Of a DNA stretch of 38,382 nucleotides, positions 1 to 11,400 are shown in pieces. Each line of letters begins with the position of its first letter. The first letter of the stretch is position 1. A model generated the notes under the pieces. It was not told where the DNA came from. It was given only the letters and a program-made list of their open reading frames with translations, and did no database searches. The position numbers and the translations under genes are program-made. Origin of the DNA: Didymodactylos carnosus (taxonomy: Eukaryota > Rotifera > Eurotatoria > Philodinida > Philodinidae); NCBI GenBank assembly GCA_905250885.1, contig CAJNOQ010000960.1, positions 1-38,382 of the forward strand, read 5' to 3'.

Positions 1-84
<84 letters not shown>

Positions 85-103
85 CCCCCCCCCCCCCCCC
101 CCC
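1..103. repeat. Poly-C homopolymer tract
   Basis: The first 103 bases are all C except single G residues at 31 and 84, followed by a short GC-rich stretch before AT-rich DNA begins at 115. Nothing similar occurs elsewhere in the window. It may be a real homopolymer at an element or contig boundary, or an assembly or sequencing artefact at a contig end. Confidence 0.95.
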
Positions 104-704
104 GGCGGGCGGGGTTAATATAGTTAGAGGCTAAGTTTTCGGAAGCGGTTTTTTGCGACGAATCCAATGGCAATCTCAGAAATTCTTGAAAGTTTTCTTA
201 AACTGAAATAAGTACCGATTCTGGTTTTGAAAAACTTGAAATTAATTTACATTAATTTTTTTGTAATTTGTAAACATTAATTTTGGGTACAAAATTCGTT
301 TAGATTAATTTTTGATTTGAAATTAATTTTAGCAAATATTTTCTAAATTAATTTAAATGAATTAGTTATTACAAATTTATTTAAATTAATTTATGAACAA
401 AAATTAGTGGACATTAATTTTGTTTAAAGTACTTTAAAGAAATTTGAAACTACAAATTAATTTAAACCAATTTGCAGTCGTAAATTGATGTATGTTATCT
501 TTCGTTAAAGTGCTTGAAACAAATTTTTGATTGAAAATTGATTTAAATTAATTTCGATCAACAAATCCTTTTAGATTGGCTTAAAGAAAAATAATGTACA
601 TTGATTTAATACTGAAAATTAGTTTAAATTAATTTATAGACTCAAATTTCTTTGAGGTACTTTAAACAAAATGAATGTCTACTGATTTCTGTCCATAAAC
701 TACT

Positions 705-1577
705 TTAAGGGCCCCCCTTCCCAGAAATCATCTCCGGCACCGTACATCCGATCCTGACGAAACTTTCCGTAAATGTTCGGCACAATAAGTTACGAGAATG
801 AAAAGATTTTTTTGTCTCTAAGTCTTACGGTTTAGGAGTTTTCCAGAAATCAAGGTCCAAAAAGGACCCTGAACGCCGTCCCAAGATTTTTTAATATACT
901 TCAAGCTGAAGAGTTCGGGTTTGTTTTATTTTAAACTAGACACCTAACTACATCGACTGACCGGTGCCGATTTTTCAATTAAGCCTTTATTAGTTTTCCA
1001 GGCAACCAACAACCTGCGAAATCCGAAAAAGCCTTCCGAATTTTCTAAAAATCCTCAGTTTGACAAAAAACTAAGACCTAATTCAAAAATCGCCGCCGGT
1101 CAGTCGATGTATTTTTTCTTCCTCTTTTAAACAAGAAAACAATGAACTCTCTACGACAAACCGCTATTAAAAATCTTGGGACGCACTTCAGGTCTAACTC
1201 TTATATAGCCAAAAGGCTATGTTAAACGCTGTATGAAATAGTCGATTTTACGACTTCTAGGAAAATGCCTGTAACTTTTCGATGCAAGGTCATGCAGAGT
1301 TGTGCGAAGTCTTATTTTGGTCAGAAACGTTTGCTTTACAAAGCTGTGTTTTCAGAAAAATTTTAATTGCATAAGTATCCAGGAAAAAACCATTATTTGA
1401 AGACCCGTTGTTTCGAGGCTCTTAGAAAACTTGTTCAAAATCCCGGAAAAACCACTTTTGTAACCAAAACCAATACAGATTCTGGAAGTAGACACTTCAG
1501 ACTATTTTTTCATGTGCGTATCTCAAAACCGATTTTTTGACCGAAAAGCACCATTTCTGAGGGCGGGGGGCCCTTAA
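705..1577. mobile_element. Nested element with TTAAGGGCCCCCC inverted termini
   Basis: TTTAAGGGCCCCCC followed by a CAGAAAT motif at about 705-728 is mirrored by the reverse complement at about 1553-1577. The interior has no open frame of note. The right part (1284-1577) is repeated at 25832-26129 in the same orientation, and about 901-956 is repeated inverted at about 25546-25600, so this is a dispersed mosaic family with at least two copies here. Confidence 0.6.
1284..1577 (+). repeat. Dispersed repeat, copy 1
   Basis: Shares many long matching blocks with 25832-26129, for example CAGAGTTGTGC, TTTAATTGCATAAGTATCCA and ATTATTTGAAGA, ending in a TTTCTGAGG G-run motif followed by TTAAATC. It is non-coding. 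Confidence 0.75.
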
Positions 1578-2397
1578 ATCAATTTGTAATAACTAATTCA
1601 TTTAAATTAATTTAGAAAATATTTGCTACAATTAATTTCAAATCAAAAATTAATCTAAACGAATTTCTGTACCCGAAATTAATGTAAATTAATTTCAAGT
1701 TTTTCGAAACCAAAATACGTACTTATTTCGGTTTAGGAACATTTTGAAGAATTTCTGAGATTGCCACTGGAGTCCTCGCAAAACGTTGCTTCGGGAAACT
1801 TAGCCTCTAACTATATCAGATATACGATGGCGACTTGGGATTTTTCGATTGAAAATGCCGTCCTCACGTACTTTTTAAGGTAGATCCTAAATGAATGTTT
1901 GCCCTTTAACCCGTTCATTCCCAATGTCTGTTTAGACAGACATGAGTTAAATTTATTTATAAGTCGTAAACTACGCAAGACATTAACAAGCGCTTTTCAA
2001 CATTCGATAGTCAATACTGTAAGCTATGTTTGTATAGCAAAAACTGGTTTCTGAAAAATTTCAAAGATCGGATTTTCAAAGAATCTCTGGAAACCACTTT
2101 GGTATCTCTTAAAACTAAAACGGCAATCTATCGATTTTTTTTCATACGTAGATAGCCCACAGTGTCCTGTTTAAAATGGAAATTAAGCGAACTGTTAATT
2201 TGTTGTGATTTAGGCGTGGTATCGCATTTCCTAGAATGCCCCAGGATCAATATTTCGTTAGATGTAGTAGTCTCAAAAACAAATGGAAACATAGCGCTAA
2301 TCGACTACGCTGAATCTTCTGACAATATTTGTTTTTCAAAACAGTTCCAGAAACTTAGTGAAAACGTATATTAGGTGAAGTAACCTATTTTTGAATA

Positions 2398-2520
2398 AAA
2401 TTAAAAATTTCATAACCCATCTCAGTAAAAAATACATATAGAGCAGGTAAAATAGAGTACATCTTGATGTTCTGACGTAATTTGGATGGATCTTGACTGG
2501 ATTATGAAATTTTTAATTTG
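2398..2520. repeat. Short inverted repeat
   Basis: AAATTAAAAATTTCATAA at about 2398 pairs with TTATGAAATTTTTAATTT at about 2503-2520, giving roughly 20-bp arms around a spacer of about 80 bp. It is probably a small MITE remnant. Confidence 0.55.
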
Positions 2521-4622
2521 ACGCATAACATACAATTTTTTTTTAACCACTGAAGAAGAATTTGAAACAGGTCAAGTTAATTACTAATCAACCATCCCCA
2601 GTGACAATGCAGAAGCGTCAAATGGCCGAACAATTAGCAGATACAATTGCATTACTTTCAAAAGGGCCACAATTCAAATTGTCTTTTAATTCATTTTTTT
2701 GATCTAGGCATGTCGAAAAACTGCTTCACTCGCGTAAAAGATTTTTGTAACAAACTATTGTCTCCGTCAAATTCAAATCTTTAGCTCTTCTAAGGACTGA
2801 AAACAATGGAATATTCTAATTTGGCACGTTCGATAACCTAGAAAACAGTATTTTTATCGCACAAAACGCATAAGTGAGAAAACGTGTTTTCCTTGGTGTA
2901 GTTTTAAGTTTTAGTCTTTCAAAATCCGCTCAAAACCTCCTCTAAGACCTTGAAAGACAGTTTTACGTGGGTTTCGCGTGATGCTCTTTCATATTCATGG
3001 GTCAAAAATTTTTTGCGGATGGCTTTTCGACCCCAAAATCCGGGATTTCAAAAACCGGATCTTTAAACTAAAATTGGATTCAAACCAATATAATATTCGG
3101 AATCAGGACACTCGATTACCTATTGCCCACTAACTTTTGGGCCAAAAGCTTCTGGAAAGTTGGGGGCTTTCCCTCGTTAGTCTGCTGGAGGCTTACGGTA
3201 GCAACAACACAAAAAAACGTTAGAAGAATGAATAGTTAAAGATAAAAGAACACACTCAAGGATCATCGGCGCAGTAAGATACAAATGAAAAAGGAATAGA
3301 ATCAGAGATGTATACGGCGAGTCCCCCTTTTGGATTAAAGACGTCTAGTTTTTCACGGTCCCTCCTGCACAATGAATAACCGCTAACACTGACCTCACTT
3401 TCGCCGATGGCATTACTTAATCAGTCAGTGAACTACGGACACACAAGCAAGCAAACAGACAATTTACGTTTGCTAGACTCTTTACGAGAAAAGAATATGG
3501 TGTCTTCGAAGAGCCATGTTGACAAACATGTCTATTTTAACCTGTTAGAGAATGATTTGCATCATTCTCTTTCTATGATACATACAACAGCTTAGTCTGT
3601 CATTATCATCTTTCTACTTCGTCATCACAATGTTTTATAATCTTTCCAGTTGCATCAGTTTCTCTGTGTGATACCTTCCGGTTATCGTTGACCTCTACCT
3701 TTGTTCATAGACGGTACATATAGTGCTGATTTCTTTTGAACAAATGATCTGTCTCATCCAGTATTACTCTTCTCCATCTTATCATCGGTGTTAGTCACCT
3801 AGAGAGATCCAATCTTTGGAAAAGACTACATAGTCACACAGTCGTACTCAACGTGTTGCCTTTTTCGATAAACAGATAACCTAAACAGAAAATGCTTATT
3901 TGTCCAATCAATCGAAAAGTGGCATTCCTCCAGCAATACAATAATCCAATATTATTGCTCAGGAAAGCTTCACTAAAAGTAATCGACAGTGAGAAATTTA
4001 AACCCACGGTGAGCTTTTATATTTCTAATTTGCTGAATGCTTTTCCATGACATAGTAGTCCAGTAAATCAACTTAGAAGTAATGGTTACCGATCAAATGA
4101 TATTTTCAATAAAATGAAATCAAAGATAGAGTTCACGTAACATTTTGGCTAAAATCTCATATGAAAAGACCGTAGTATCATAAAGTGAGCTGTTCAAAAG
4201 AAAAAGATAAAAGCATTTGATACACGAATTATAGTTAAGTGCCATCAATGACGTCTCAAATCGATGGAACGATCAACTTGAAGATAGTTTTTGAGTTATT
4301 TTATACACCTCAGGGAAAATATATTCACTTTTTTAATCGAAGTTTTGTGCAACAAAATCCGATTGAGATCAGCCGATGTTTTTCACTGGGACAAAAGCTA
4401 CTGCAGAAAACTTTTGAAAGGATCATATAAACGCTTTCTATGGCTTCATAAGAACACTTTTTAAAATGAACATTGAGGCGATAATGGCGGTTCGCAGGGA
4501 TATCGAAGACTGACTTAAAGCTAAATTTGGAACTTCATATGAGAAAGAAACACAATGCATTTTTTTCAATGCTCGATCATACGGATAACTGAAAGCCCAT
4601 TTTGAGATTTACACAAAAATTA

Positions 4623-4628
4623 TTTATT
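4623..4628 (-). promoter_or_regulatory. Candidate polyadenylation signal for the desaturase
   Basis: AATAAA on the minus strand about 80 bp downstream of the desaturase stop codon. Position and sequence fit a eukaryotic poly(A) signal, but the hexamer is common in AT-rich DNA. Confidence 0.35.
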
Positions 4629-4708
4629 TGAATACGGTGACATTTTTCAAAAAAGTATCAGCGAATTCATTGAACAAGTCCTGGCTGTTAAGATAACATG
4701 CTTCTTAT

Positions 4709-6027
4709 TCATACTTCCAATACTAGTAATGGTGCATCAGTTATTCCATAGCAATGTTCTAATGAGAGACGTTTAGTTAATGGATTATACAAAGGTCTGT
4801 TTGGACTTGAGAATAAACGTGTTAAACGATGGGTATGAAATGCATACAAAGCAGTGCTTAGAGGAATCGTAAAATGATGTTTTGGTATACCACGTAATGA
4901 ATAACTCTCATTATGATCAATAGTAATATCATCTGTTATGCTTTTTGACTCTTCATCGGGTTGATGATTCATAATATATTCCATTTTTTCTTTATCATCA
5001 TAACCATCATCATCATCAGTAGGAGTAGTATTAGGCTTAGTGATTTTCGTCATGTGTTGATGTCGTAGTTGTGTTATCACTGATGTTGGTAATGTCTTAG
5101 TCGAAACATTTTCATCACTTGTAAATTTATATCCTAATTCATACCATTTCTTTTGTGTTGCATAATGATGCTGATTATGAAAATTAAAGTTTAAGAAGAA
5201 CAGAGAATGAACTAGTCGAGGAAGAAATCGAATCATAATTGGAGTTTGTAAGTTTGTGTCCCATTCTATGGAATATGTATGTAGCATATCATACGTTTTA
5301 GATAAATATTTTGTTTGTGTACCAACGGCTATCAGTTCATAATCATGGCTAAATGTATCTGTAAATCTCATAATTTGAATACTAATTGAATATGCAATTA
5401 AATAACAAATTAATATTAATGGACCATTGCCAAAATACCAGAAAAAAGAAAAATATAATAATCGTATGCTAAGAATAACAATTGTTCTATGTTGCATAAA
5501 ACGTCTCTGCAAACGTCTTTCCACCATGGTGACAAAATAGAACGCCAATGAAGCATATAGGCATGCAGTGGAAAATACACATATTCACATACTGATAGCG
5601 TATATCTAACAGTATCATATTTTTCAATCCATGCTAAAAATTTACCCATAACATCATATTCTACCTTACGAACATGGTGATTAATATGTTGCATTTTTAA
5701 CTCTTCAAATGGCCAATAACATGCACCATTTAACCAATCCATTAAATGTCCAAATAAAAGATTTAATTCAGTTTTCTCAAACACAGAATTATGGCATAAT
5801 TCATGATGCATATAACCAGACCATGTCAAGACATGTGCCAGAAGACAGGTACCGATTGTCAAATAGAGTAGAGTATAATATTCATAGCTAAATGAATTAC
5901 AACTGTTTAGTAATAATATAATGCTCATGATATAACCAGTTATAATGTAGATTAATACTATCAGACTTGGTAATGCAACCATTATCGTCAACAATAATCT
6001 TGAAGAAGAAATATAAAACATATCCAA
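4709..6027 (-). CDS. Fatty-acid desaturase-like diiron membrane protein (one frameshift)
   Basis: Two overlapping minus-strand frames (6027 to about 5520, then about 5548-4709) together encode a protein of about 430 residues resembling the membrane fatty-acid desaturase/hydroxylase superfamily. The first part has hydrophobic segments, a first histidine box HELCH (H75-H79) and a second box HINHH (H114, H117, H118). The second part has more membrane segments, the motif RFTDTFSHDYE and a third box HNQHH (H124-H128 of that frame), followed by a long polar, Asp-rich tail. Such boxes bind a di-iron centre that desaturates or hydroxylates acyl chains at a membrane. The frames switch near SPWWKD (about 5500-5545) with no room for an intron, so a 1-nt indel (real or sequencing error) is implied. 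No introns are seen. It is divergent from the NRPS 2.4 kb away, and a shared pathway is inference only. The substrate cannot be read. Confidence 0.8.
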
Positions 6028-6029
6028 TC

Positions 6030-8400
6030 AGTGGATGGTCCAGATACAATGAGCCTCACATGAGAAAACATTTATAATCGATCGATCATTTTTTGGTACG
6101 GATTCTGTGTATAAGGCAAGGAAGAAAAGTGAATCCTAGGATCTGTAAGAAGTCATTAGAAAATGTCAAAGTGTAAAAAACAGAATCTTTGAACATCCTT
6201 TGTGTAATATGCGTGATATTTTAGACTTTACTTTTTCGAGTAGAAAATATGTTTTTGACCTCATACTTCCAAAACTTCCTAATCATAAACCGATTTGTCT
6301 GTCGATAAAATCGATTTTTCATGAGCTTAACGATGAATTATATCAGTTATACTCAGTTTTTATAGGCTTGCGACTAGTACTATTCTTATGTGAACAAAAA
6401 TCTCAAACTATGAAAACAACGAAAACTCGCTTAGAATTTTCTGCTTCTGAACTTCTGAAGATCGTGTATTTGATACTATGCTATCAGAAAATTAACAGAC
6501 AATGATTCGCTTGCTTAATAAGGTATCGAGGTTTAATCAATGACATTACCAGCCATATATTCAAAGTTAGATTGATTGAAATATACGGGATTGAAAAAGA
6601 AATTTCAACTATCACGAAACTTTTTGTTAGGGTGGTATATATGGAGAACACCTTTCTCTTACTTGTTCTGTTATTTGATATAAATATCAAATTAGTGCAA
6701 AGAGAGAACGAGAAAGCAAAACAATCAAATATGGGAAAAATCGCATCTTTGTGCAAAGAGACAAAGAGGAAAAACACAATCCAAGTGGGTTAATAACCAA
6801 TTTTTTATTCCTTTTTGTGTGCGAAGATAGACAATTGCTAAGCTGACAAACATTTATTTTCGTGAGTCACAAGTTACGCGTCAACTGCTTCGAAGGACAG
6901 CATAAGAAAAAAGGAAAAAAAGGAATGAGGGAATGAAAACACGTATGCAACTATTTGATATCGTTCGATCGTTTTACTACGAGAGTCACTTTCCTCAGCA
7001 GTGAGCTGCTAAGTGAAAATACATTAGAGGTAACTATTGTTTTTGTACATTTTTGCAGTTGACCGGTAGAATAACAGAAAGGAGAAGACCCAAAATATTG
7101 TCTATGATATTATAAAAATATTCTGCACTACACATGTTTTGCAGAAAGTTGCTGTTAGTTTAGTCCAATTTCTGACTAAATCATGCACTTTACAGTAAAA
7201 TCAGTACGATATTTGAAATCAGCATAATTTTTTTCATATTGACAGAGTGACGCACAGGTAAAAATCCCAAAACAATAAAACTATAAAATTCACAAAATTA
7301 AAAAACGTAGTTTTAACTTAAAACTTCATGTTGAGGCTGAATATGTGATCTGTTCTTCAAAATCTTGAAAATATTTGTCGAAATTTCAGAATGTACGAGC
7401 AGGAGAAAAGTTTCGGATTTATCAGTTTTTTTATCAATAACTCAGGACAGTCTTGATCAATCGGTCGTACCTTCGAATTCGACTTGGGATACTAATTTCG
7501 AGGTCCAGCGGATTCCTTTCAGAATATTATGTATACCCCCAACTGTCCTCTATTGGGTGGTGAAATCTGCAGGTCGCTATGGCTTTCCGCTCAAAAGTTA
7601 CACGCTTTTCTTCCGCGTGCCTTCGATAGTAGTACATCGACAAGGATCTGATCGTTGCGGTTGGGAATACAAAAGTGACAGTGCATCGCTCACGATGGAG
7701 TCTACCGTCGCATACTATAAGTCATGAATGAAACTCTGTCAACTTTAAATAAATGAACACTTCTTTCTGTGCACACAGTTTCCGGAACAAAAGCCATCAA
7801 TCAGATATGGAAGTGGTTCGGTTTCGACCTTTCAACGACTCCGTCGGTTCGATTGAGTATTGGGGTTTGTCGCTATGAGTTCGCACGATCAGGCCAAATT
7901 TAATGAAATCTGAGCATTGTATCACTTCTTTCCTACAACCGTTTTCGACTATCGCTTGTTTCTGCTTCTGCAAAAACACTGACCGAAGCCTGTCACCAAC
8001 AATCATATACAAAACTCCGTTGAATGCCGCCAACCCAACAACAAAGCACTTAAACTATATATTACTTTAGCGCATTAAGCAATTAGCCAAGATAGCACTT
8101 TTCCAAAAATAATCGATTTATGTTGTTCGGATCTCCTCTCTATGTAAACGTAAAACGGGTAGGAGAAAGAAATGACACCCCCACTTTGGAATTCATTTTA
8201 CCACATGCACTGGCTAAGTGCATAGTGAAAACAGCTAATTTCAATTATACCCATGCAACAGATTGAAACCGCAAGTGTGGATACTAACAATATGAACCTG
8301 AAATCGGCGACGCAACCTGTCTATCAGATCAAATCAATTTTCCTCCCTTCCATTTCTTCTCACTACAAATTCATTCTTCCTTCCTTTTCTTCTTTCGCTT
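6030..8400. other. Intergenic region between the divergent desaturase and NRPS
   Basis: No recognisable gene. An unassigned 120-codon plus-strand frame at 7365-7727 lies in a locally more GC-rich stretch and has no domain I can name. From about 8338 to 8402 the plus strand is pyrimidine-rich and ends in TTTCGCTTAG, a good splice acceptor immediately before the first NRPS-like codons. An upstream exon carrying the missing start of the NRPS could therefore be expected, but none was found here. Confidence 0.55.
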
Positions 8401-8402
8401 AG

Positions 8403-11400
8403 ATGCAATCAAGGAACAACAACTGTCAATGACTGCAGCCAGTATGTATTGGCTCGATGTTCTTCATGACTGTAAACTAGATCGATCTCTACCATTACCA
8501 TTCGATCGATATCGTCTATCGATATCGTCTATCTGATGAATATCGAACAGGTCATGGAACATCTGTCACATTTCAATTTGGAGAACAACTTTCACACTCA
8601 TTTTGTCATTATGCAACATCAAAACATATATCACTAGAATACTTGTCACTCTCTACTTATTTTGCTTTCTTGTTCAAGTTAACCAATGGAGAAAGAGATT
8701 TATGTATTGGAATGAATGTAGATGGTCGATACAAACAAGAATTAATGTCAGTCATTGGAATGTTTGTCAATGCTATTCCTTTGCGATGTCAATTAGATCC
8801 CCACTGGTCTTTTCATCAACTTGTTGATCATGTTTGTGAAATAATGAGCAAAAGTTTGGAATATTCTTATTTTCCTCTTCAATCTATTCTTGCTCAACAA
8901 CCAAATGCAACAAAGGCTACATTTCTTGACACATCATTTGAATTCCTTTCCAATGAAAATGAGAATGTTATGAATGAAGTGATGATTGGCAACAGTGAAC
9001 TTCATATCATACCTCTTTCAATCAAGATCAGTAAAGATGAAATCATGAGTAAATTTGATTTCTCACTCCCTATTCAACATGATGTGAATATCGGTCATTT
9101 ATCATGCACAATCAATGCATCACTTGATTTGTTCGATATAAAGACTATTGAAACAATTGCACATCGATTTCAATCCATGTTAGAACAATTATTTATCTGT
9201 TCGATCGATGATGATAATGATCAGATGATGAAACCAATCTATGAATTATCATTATTATTATCAAATGAAAAACAATTCATTCAATCAATGACAAATACAC
9301 AAATATCATTTCCTTCTGTTAAATGTATTCATCATGAATTTATCGCTCAAGTGATGAAATATCCTCAAAAAGTAGCGGTTGAATTAGATGAACAATCACT
9401 CACATACAGTGAACTTTTCTATTATGTACAAGTGGTTGCATTAAATCTTCTAAATAAACATGAAATAGTTCCAGGTGAGATTATTTGTCAATGTGTAGAA
9501 CGAAGTTTATCAATGGTAAGTTGTAATAATTGTTGCGAGTCTTGGATTGAATATTACTATTCATTAGGTGATTGGAATCATGGCAATCGAGATGATTGGT
9601 GGTGTATATTGTCCTTTATCACCTCGAGATCCACAACATCGTTTGTATGCACTTTTGGAACAAACTCAATATCGTCTTCTTCTTCTTCATCCTCTTACAC
9701 AATCTAAATTCAATGATGATATCATCTGGACAGATCTCGATCAAATACTGTTGGAGAATGACGTAGCTGAAGATATAGATGTTGATCGATTATCACACAT
9801 AGAAATAACACGAGATAGTATAGCCTATATCATTTTCACAAGTGGTTCAACTGGAGTACCCAAAGCGGTGAGTAAAGCAAAGGAATATTTTCAATATTGA
9901 ATATAAATGGATCGTTTCTTTTTGTTGATGAATAGGTTCAAGTTGGACATCGAAATTTTATGAAATGCATGCAGTCATTGATTCATATAAATGTTTTTAC
10001 TCGTCATGATACTGTTCTGGAAATGGCAAGCTGTTCATATGATGTTCATGTGCAAGAACTTATCGGAACATTGATGATTGGTTGTAGCATCATAATGATT
10101 CATCCTGAAGGTAACATGAACATCGATTATTTGCTTCATGTGTTGAAGGAGAAAGAAGTTTCATACATGCAAAGTGTTCCAGCATTTTTGGATTACATAA
10201 CCAGTTTCTTAACTGAAAACAACTGGTCGAAATTGAGTGCTTTACGAACTCTGGAACTTGGTGGTGAGTATCTGTTTACGTGAGTTAAAATGTACCAAAG
10301 TGTCTTTTATAGGAGAAGTTTGTTCGATTAGTCTTATAAAGAAGTTGTGCAATCGTTTATCTTCGAAGACTCATCTATGGAATACTTATGGGCCCGCAGA
10401 AACAACAATTTCCGGTACTTATTATCTTATCGACATGAAATCCATCACAGATAGTGTTCCGATTGGTCGACCACTTCCAAATTACAAATGCTTGATTCTG
10501 GACGAATACTTTCAGTGTGTGACAATCGGAGAAGAAGGCGAATTATTTGTTGGAGGAGTAGGTGTCTTCGCTGGTTATCTTGGTCGTGAAGATTTGACAA
10601 TGAAAGCACTCATCGAAATTAATGGTGAAACATTCTATCGAACAGGTGATCTTGTTCGAATGGATGACAATGGACTTATTCATTACATCGGACGAAAAGA
10701 TCATCAAATCAAACTGCACGGACAACGTATTGAATTGGGTGAAATCGAACGATGTTTGCTGAATACATCGATCTCTGCTTGTGTTGTCATAAAATGGGGT
10801 GATGATCATTTAATTGCTTATGTACAATCTTCAGACATGAATGAAATACAATTACGTGAACATTGTCAAGCTCATCTTCCACCGCACATGATTCTATCAA
10901 TGTTCATAGTACTCGAGCACCTACCTTTGAGTGCTAGTGGAAAAGTAGATCGAAAATGTCTACCTTCTCCGGATTTTTCCGCTTCAGAGAATGGGAAACA
11001 TTTTGATTCTGAGCGGGTAACACCACTTGAAGATCATTTACGTCGTATTTTTAGTGACGTATTTCACAGTAAATCGCCGAACTTGGATACATCTTTCGGG
11101 CAGATGGGTGGCACATCTTTGGATGCTAAAAAGGTGGTACGAATCATTCGACAAGAAATATATAGTAAGGCGAATGCCGCTCTTTTATTTTCCAATCCAT
11201 CCATTCGACAACTTGCGCGTGCAATCGAACCGTTATTATCCGACAGTAATGAATCCTCCAACATACCGACGATTTTAGGATCCGAGGATGATCAACGACG
11301 AGCAATGCCATCTTTGTGCATTGAAATACCAGGCGTTGTATTACTCATTCTTCTTTGGTTATGGCCCATATGGATGGCATGCAGATTGAATTCTTTTCTC

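Larger units (their letters stand above)
118..1816. mobile_element. Non-autonomous DNA element with long terminal inverted repeats
   Basis: The left end (ATATAGTTAGAGGCTAAG at 118) reappears inverted at 1799-1816. The similarity runs inward for about 270 bp on the left (118 to about 388) and 240 bp on the right (about 1576-1816), with scattered substitutions and an extra segment of about 30 bp in the left arm. Both arms are rich in AATTAATTT microrepeats, which continue to about 700. No coding capacity is visible, so it is a MITE or foldback type. No convincing target-site duplication was seen; the left flank is the poly-C tract. A second element (705-1577) sits between the arms. Confidence 0.75.
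1820..4700. other. Region without recognisable genes
   Basis: Open frames here are all below about 75 codons and none resembles a known domain. The only structures seen are a short inverted repeat at 2398-2520 and, at 3172-3181, the motif CCCTCGTTAG. That motif is the reverse complement of the CTAACGAGGG terminus of the foldback families at 25200 and 33937, so it may be a solo or truncated end. Confidence 0.6.

Noticed and set aside
7365-8033. 120-codon plus frame and 78-codon minus frame upstream of the NRPS
   Set aside because: No recognisable motifs, no fit to the missing condensation-domain N-terminus, no splice-compatible join found.
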